From NCBI GenBank assembly GCA_025403435.1, contig CM046345.1, positions 9,862,235 through 9,926,234 on the forward strand: DNA of 64,000 nt, read 5' to 3'. A program made the position numbers and the translations under genes. Below, in pieces: positions 60,939-64,000 of this stretch. Source of the stretch: Artocarpus heterophyllus (lineage: Eukaryota; Streptophyta; Magnoliopsida; Rosales; Moraceae). Positions within the stretch are counted from its first letter, which is position 1; each line of letters opens with the position of its first letter. The notes beneath the pieces are model-generated. The model saw only the letters and a list, made by a program, of their open reading frames with translations, made no database searches and was not told the origin of the DNA.

Positions 60939-63864
60939 ATGCAACAGTTAAAACCCGCCATTTCCCATGTTGTCGTAGTATCGCCAATTGACGCCATGGC
61001 TTCCAAGCTCCCGAACCAACTCCGAGCTCTGTACGCAATCACCAGCCATTACCAGATTTTCTCTCGTGGGTTCCCAAACCGTACTAACACTCTCCGGGAA
61101 CTCCTTCTTGGCTCCAATGGCAGGTGCTTCTCGAACGCCCCATCTCCTCCAGAAGACTCTTCTTCTCCACCGACTCTAATTCCCCCACCTGGCCCAAACC
61201 CTTTGGCTCCATCATCTTTGAATCAGAAAGAGCTAGCTAAGTTCTCCGCCATTGCTGAAACCTGGTGAGCTTGTTGTTCTGTGTTTGATTTGGATTTCAG
61301 TGACCTATTTGAGAAGATTCTTAAATTCACATTTGTTGTTTGTATTCATGTTTTTGTGGTATAATTAGGTGGGATTCTGAGGGGCCGTTTAAACCATTGC
61401 ATGCAATGAATCCTACGAGAATCGCTTTCATTCGCTCCACTCTTTGCCGACATTTTGGGTATAGAATAGAATTACGTGTTTGAAGGTGTTTTCTTTTTTT
61501 TTTTTTTAATGTATTTAATATGAAGATGAGTTCTTGCATTTGAAAGTTGGTTCTTGCATGTTTTGTTTGTGATATCGATTTGTTGCTTCAGGAGGGATCC
61601 ATGCTCTGCTGGGCCTTTCGAAGGACTGAATTTTGTTGATGTTGGTTGTGGTGGTGGAATTCTTTCAGAGGTAATTTTTTTAGGGAATGATGAGAAAACC
61701 TCGCTTGTATTCTGGCAAAATGCTGTGTTTCACCCCCTTTTTCAGATATGTTGTACTCGTCCCTATGTTATACAAATTGTGTGCATAATTTTGACACTAT
61801 TTTAAATTATTCATAGGGAATATGTGTAGCATTCCTGAAAATATAGGGTGTAATGCAATCTATCGATAAGACACAGGAAAGGTTTTGTTATTAACCCTGT
61901 TTTTAGTCCTGTTTTGGTTATATTCTCTTTTCAGATTTGTTTGTGCAGTTATCTTTACAGTTTACCTTTTTTTAGCTTGTTCGCCGGGAAGTTTTTTTCT
62001 TTTTTTATTATCAAGCTATGTATGTCAATCCTAGATTTTACATGCAAATGAAATTTAATATTCTTATTCTTTGTCTCTTCTTCTTCTTCTTCTTCTTCTT
62101 CTTTTGCTTGGTATAATATGTGATCTGGATTTATGAGTTTCTTTACATCTTCAGCCTCTAGCTCGGATGGGAGCTACTGTGACAGGCATTGATGCTGTGG
62201 AGAAAAATATCAAAATTGCGCGCCTTCATGCTGTATGGAAATCTTCTAATTTTAAACCTTTTGCGTTTAATGTATTGCAAGTTTGTTGTCATTATTGGTT
62301 TTTAAAGATGAAATCATAATTGGGGTATATTTCTTAAACATCTTATGTTCTAATGTTTCACTCCAAGAGTTTTTTTTATCCTCTTTGTTATGGAGTCTGA
62401 TTCATTTTAATTGGCATTTCTTATGTATGTTGGACTTCTAGACATTAATAAGCCCATATTTGCTGTTGTGAGGAAGAAGAGGGAGGGGTTGGAAAGAGTA
62501 TCTTTCTAATTGATTTCTCTGTCATTTATTAGTGTTTCTAGTGACTTTAATTTTAGTTTTGTTACCAGTGTAATACTCATGAATTGTAGAGTGACTTTCA
62601 TTTTTTCTTATGATTCTTTTTCACTTAATAAGGTACATTGCTCACTTGAACAGGATTTGGATCCATCGACTTCAACAATTGAGTATTGTTGCACAACAGC
62701 TGGTAGTTGCCAAACTTGTTTATTTCCAATGTAGATCTAACTTCTGTTATCTATTCTCTGTCCAAATCAGCCTCATATGTGGCATGAGTATTCATTTGGG
62801 TCCACATGAATTTATCTTAAAGATGTTAAAAAGAAGAGACTTTAGCTTTGCTTTCTCAATCTCTAACTTCAAGCATCAAGTGTGAAAAGTTTTTTTTTTT
62901 TTTTTTTTAAGTGCTTTTTTGGTTGGGTGTATAGATTGTAGATGTTGAATGGCTGAAGCTTAAACAACATTTTCCTGATCAAGGATCTTAAAATTTGTTG
63001 TGTTTTCGTTAGCATGGTTAGCTTGGCCTTGTAGTACTAGAGTTGGTCATTTATCATCCTGTAGCTCTGTTTCTTCTGAGTTTTGTGTCCAAGTACCTGT
63101 GTGTCTGTGTGCGCACGTATGTTTGTACCTATATACAGAAGCTTATTCTTTGTTATTGTGAACAGAAAAGCTGGTTGAAGAGCAGAGAAATTTTGATGCT
63201 GTGATTTCTTTAGAGGTGTGTTAGATTATGATTTACTTTCAAAACTGAAACCCAACCACTCACCCCACCCCCCTCCACCCTCTTTTTGATGAGTTAGGAG
63301 TTACTTAATGCTATCTTGAATTAGAATCCAATTTGTTCTGCAAATGAATTTTACATAAGGTGATTGAGCACGTAGCAGATCCTGCTGAATTCTGCAAGTC
63401 TCTAGCCGCGTTAACTGTCCCTAATGGAGCTACTGTGATTTCAACCATAAATCGATCTATGAGAGCTTATGCTACTGCCATCGTTGCAGCAGAGTACATA
63501 CTCCATTGGGTATCATTTTTCCTTTCCATTTCAGCTCATTACGTGTTGCTTCAATCTTTCCTATTTAGCATGCATTTGATTCTCTTCACATGACATTCAA
63601 TATCCACGAAGAAGATCTCCAGTTTTGCAATTGTGCTAAAAGGTTTACTACGAAAATCAGGGAGGGACTTGAGAAAAAGAAATAAACAACAAATGTGAAG
63701 AACTGTTATGAAACCTATGTTAAAAAAAGTGCACCTGCGAAGACAAAATTTAAATCTATTTAATACTGGGTTTAATTTTACAGCTTCCGAAAGGTACGCA
63801 TCAGTGGTCAAGTTTTTTAACCCCTGAAGAACTGGTCTTGATCTCGCAGCGAGCTTCCATTTCT
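60939..63864 (+). CDS. COQ3: Ubiquinone biosynthesis O-methyltransferase, mitochondrial (COQ3), partial at window end
   Basis: SAM-dependent enzyme that performs the two O-methylations of ubiquinone synthesis on the matrix side of the inner mitochondrial membrane. Exons in view: 60939-61264, 61369-61458, 61592-61670, 62155-62232, 62654-62702, 63166-63215, 63360-63509 and 63784-63864, all GT-AG and in phase (301 codons). The last exon, roughly 40 residues by family comparison, lies beyond 64000. Motifs: [23 protein letters not shown]-binding [51 protein letters not shown] and [18 protein letters not shown]. There are two candidate starts: 60939 (weak context) and 60996 (GCCATGG, strong). The second gives a cleaner mitochondrial presequence, [16 protein letters not shown]. 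Confidence 0.94.
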
Positions 63865-63975
63865 GTGAGTGAATACACTTCTCAGTCAGCAACCTACCAA
63901 CTTGTGTGAATGCATAAGCATTTTTTAGCCAAAAAAAAAAAACATGCATAAACATTTATTTACCAGCGTATCTGT

Positions 63976-64000
63976 CATCATATATATATATATATATATA
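63976..64000 (+). repeat. (TA)n microsatellite at window edge
   Basis: At least ten TA units reach the window end, inside the COQ3 intron that starts at 63865. Confidence 0.85.

Noticed and set aside
1..64000. tRNA or rRNA genes
   Set aside because: I looked for GGTTCGAATCC-type T-arm sequences and long rRNA-like blocks and saw none; the TGGTATCAGAGCC site at 38901 is a retroelement primer site. A covariance-model scan would be needed to exclude tRNAs fully.

Overview
This is plant nuclear DNA, most likely from a dicot. It is AT-rich and full of LTR retrotransposon and MITE remnants. The genes have several exons with canonical GT-AG introns, and their products are plant-type: eIF4A, a DUF3511 protein, a NIPA9-like carrier, a LOG cytokinin-activating enzyme, a mitochondrial CoA carrier and COQ3. 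I cannot name the species from sequence alone. All exon models were spliced by eye and keep reading phase at every junction.

Layout. 1-7000 is repeat-derived: possible LTR-like DNA, a direct-repeat-bounded block (2794-5182) and a Tourist-like MITE nested in another MITE (5630-6830). 7000-10500 holds a complete eIF4A gene. 13611-13952 is a single-exon DUF3511 gene. 18193-18658 is a solo LTR with a perfect 5-bp target duplication. 19222-20860 is a decayed proton-pump-interactor-like gene. 22194-25819 is a nine-exon NIPA9-like gene. 30073-32468 (minus) is a seven-exon LOG gene, closest to the LOG8 type. 32469-36920 is gene-poor. 36921-45004 is a young LTR retrotransposon-like element. 47255-47944 encodes a plant protein with one membrane segment. 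48885-52410 is an old, decayed LTR element. 54650-57735 is a seven-exon mitochondrial CoA carrier. 60939 to the right edge is COQ3, cut by the window end.

The standout is the 8084-bp element at 36921-45004. Its two 1973-bp LTRs are collinear without a single length difference, and it has a perfect tRNA-iMet primer binding site and a Tekay/Del-type polypurine tract. It has no recognisable gag-pol apart from the last codons of pol. In that place are two intact intronless ORFs in sense orientation: a 173-aa basic protein with a four-cysteine cluster and a 216-aa LOG-like protein. The LOG-like protein keeps the PGGxGTxxE motif but has lost the MHERK-type arginine motif. It looks like a recently mobile, non-autonomous retroelement that carries a captured and altered cytokinin-enzyme-like gene, about 9 kb from a normal LOG gene.

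The host genes are unrelated housekeeping functions: translation initiation, magnesium transport, cytokinin activation, mitochondrial CoA import and ubiquinone synthesis. They form no operon-like unit.
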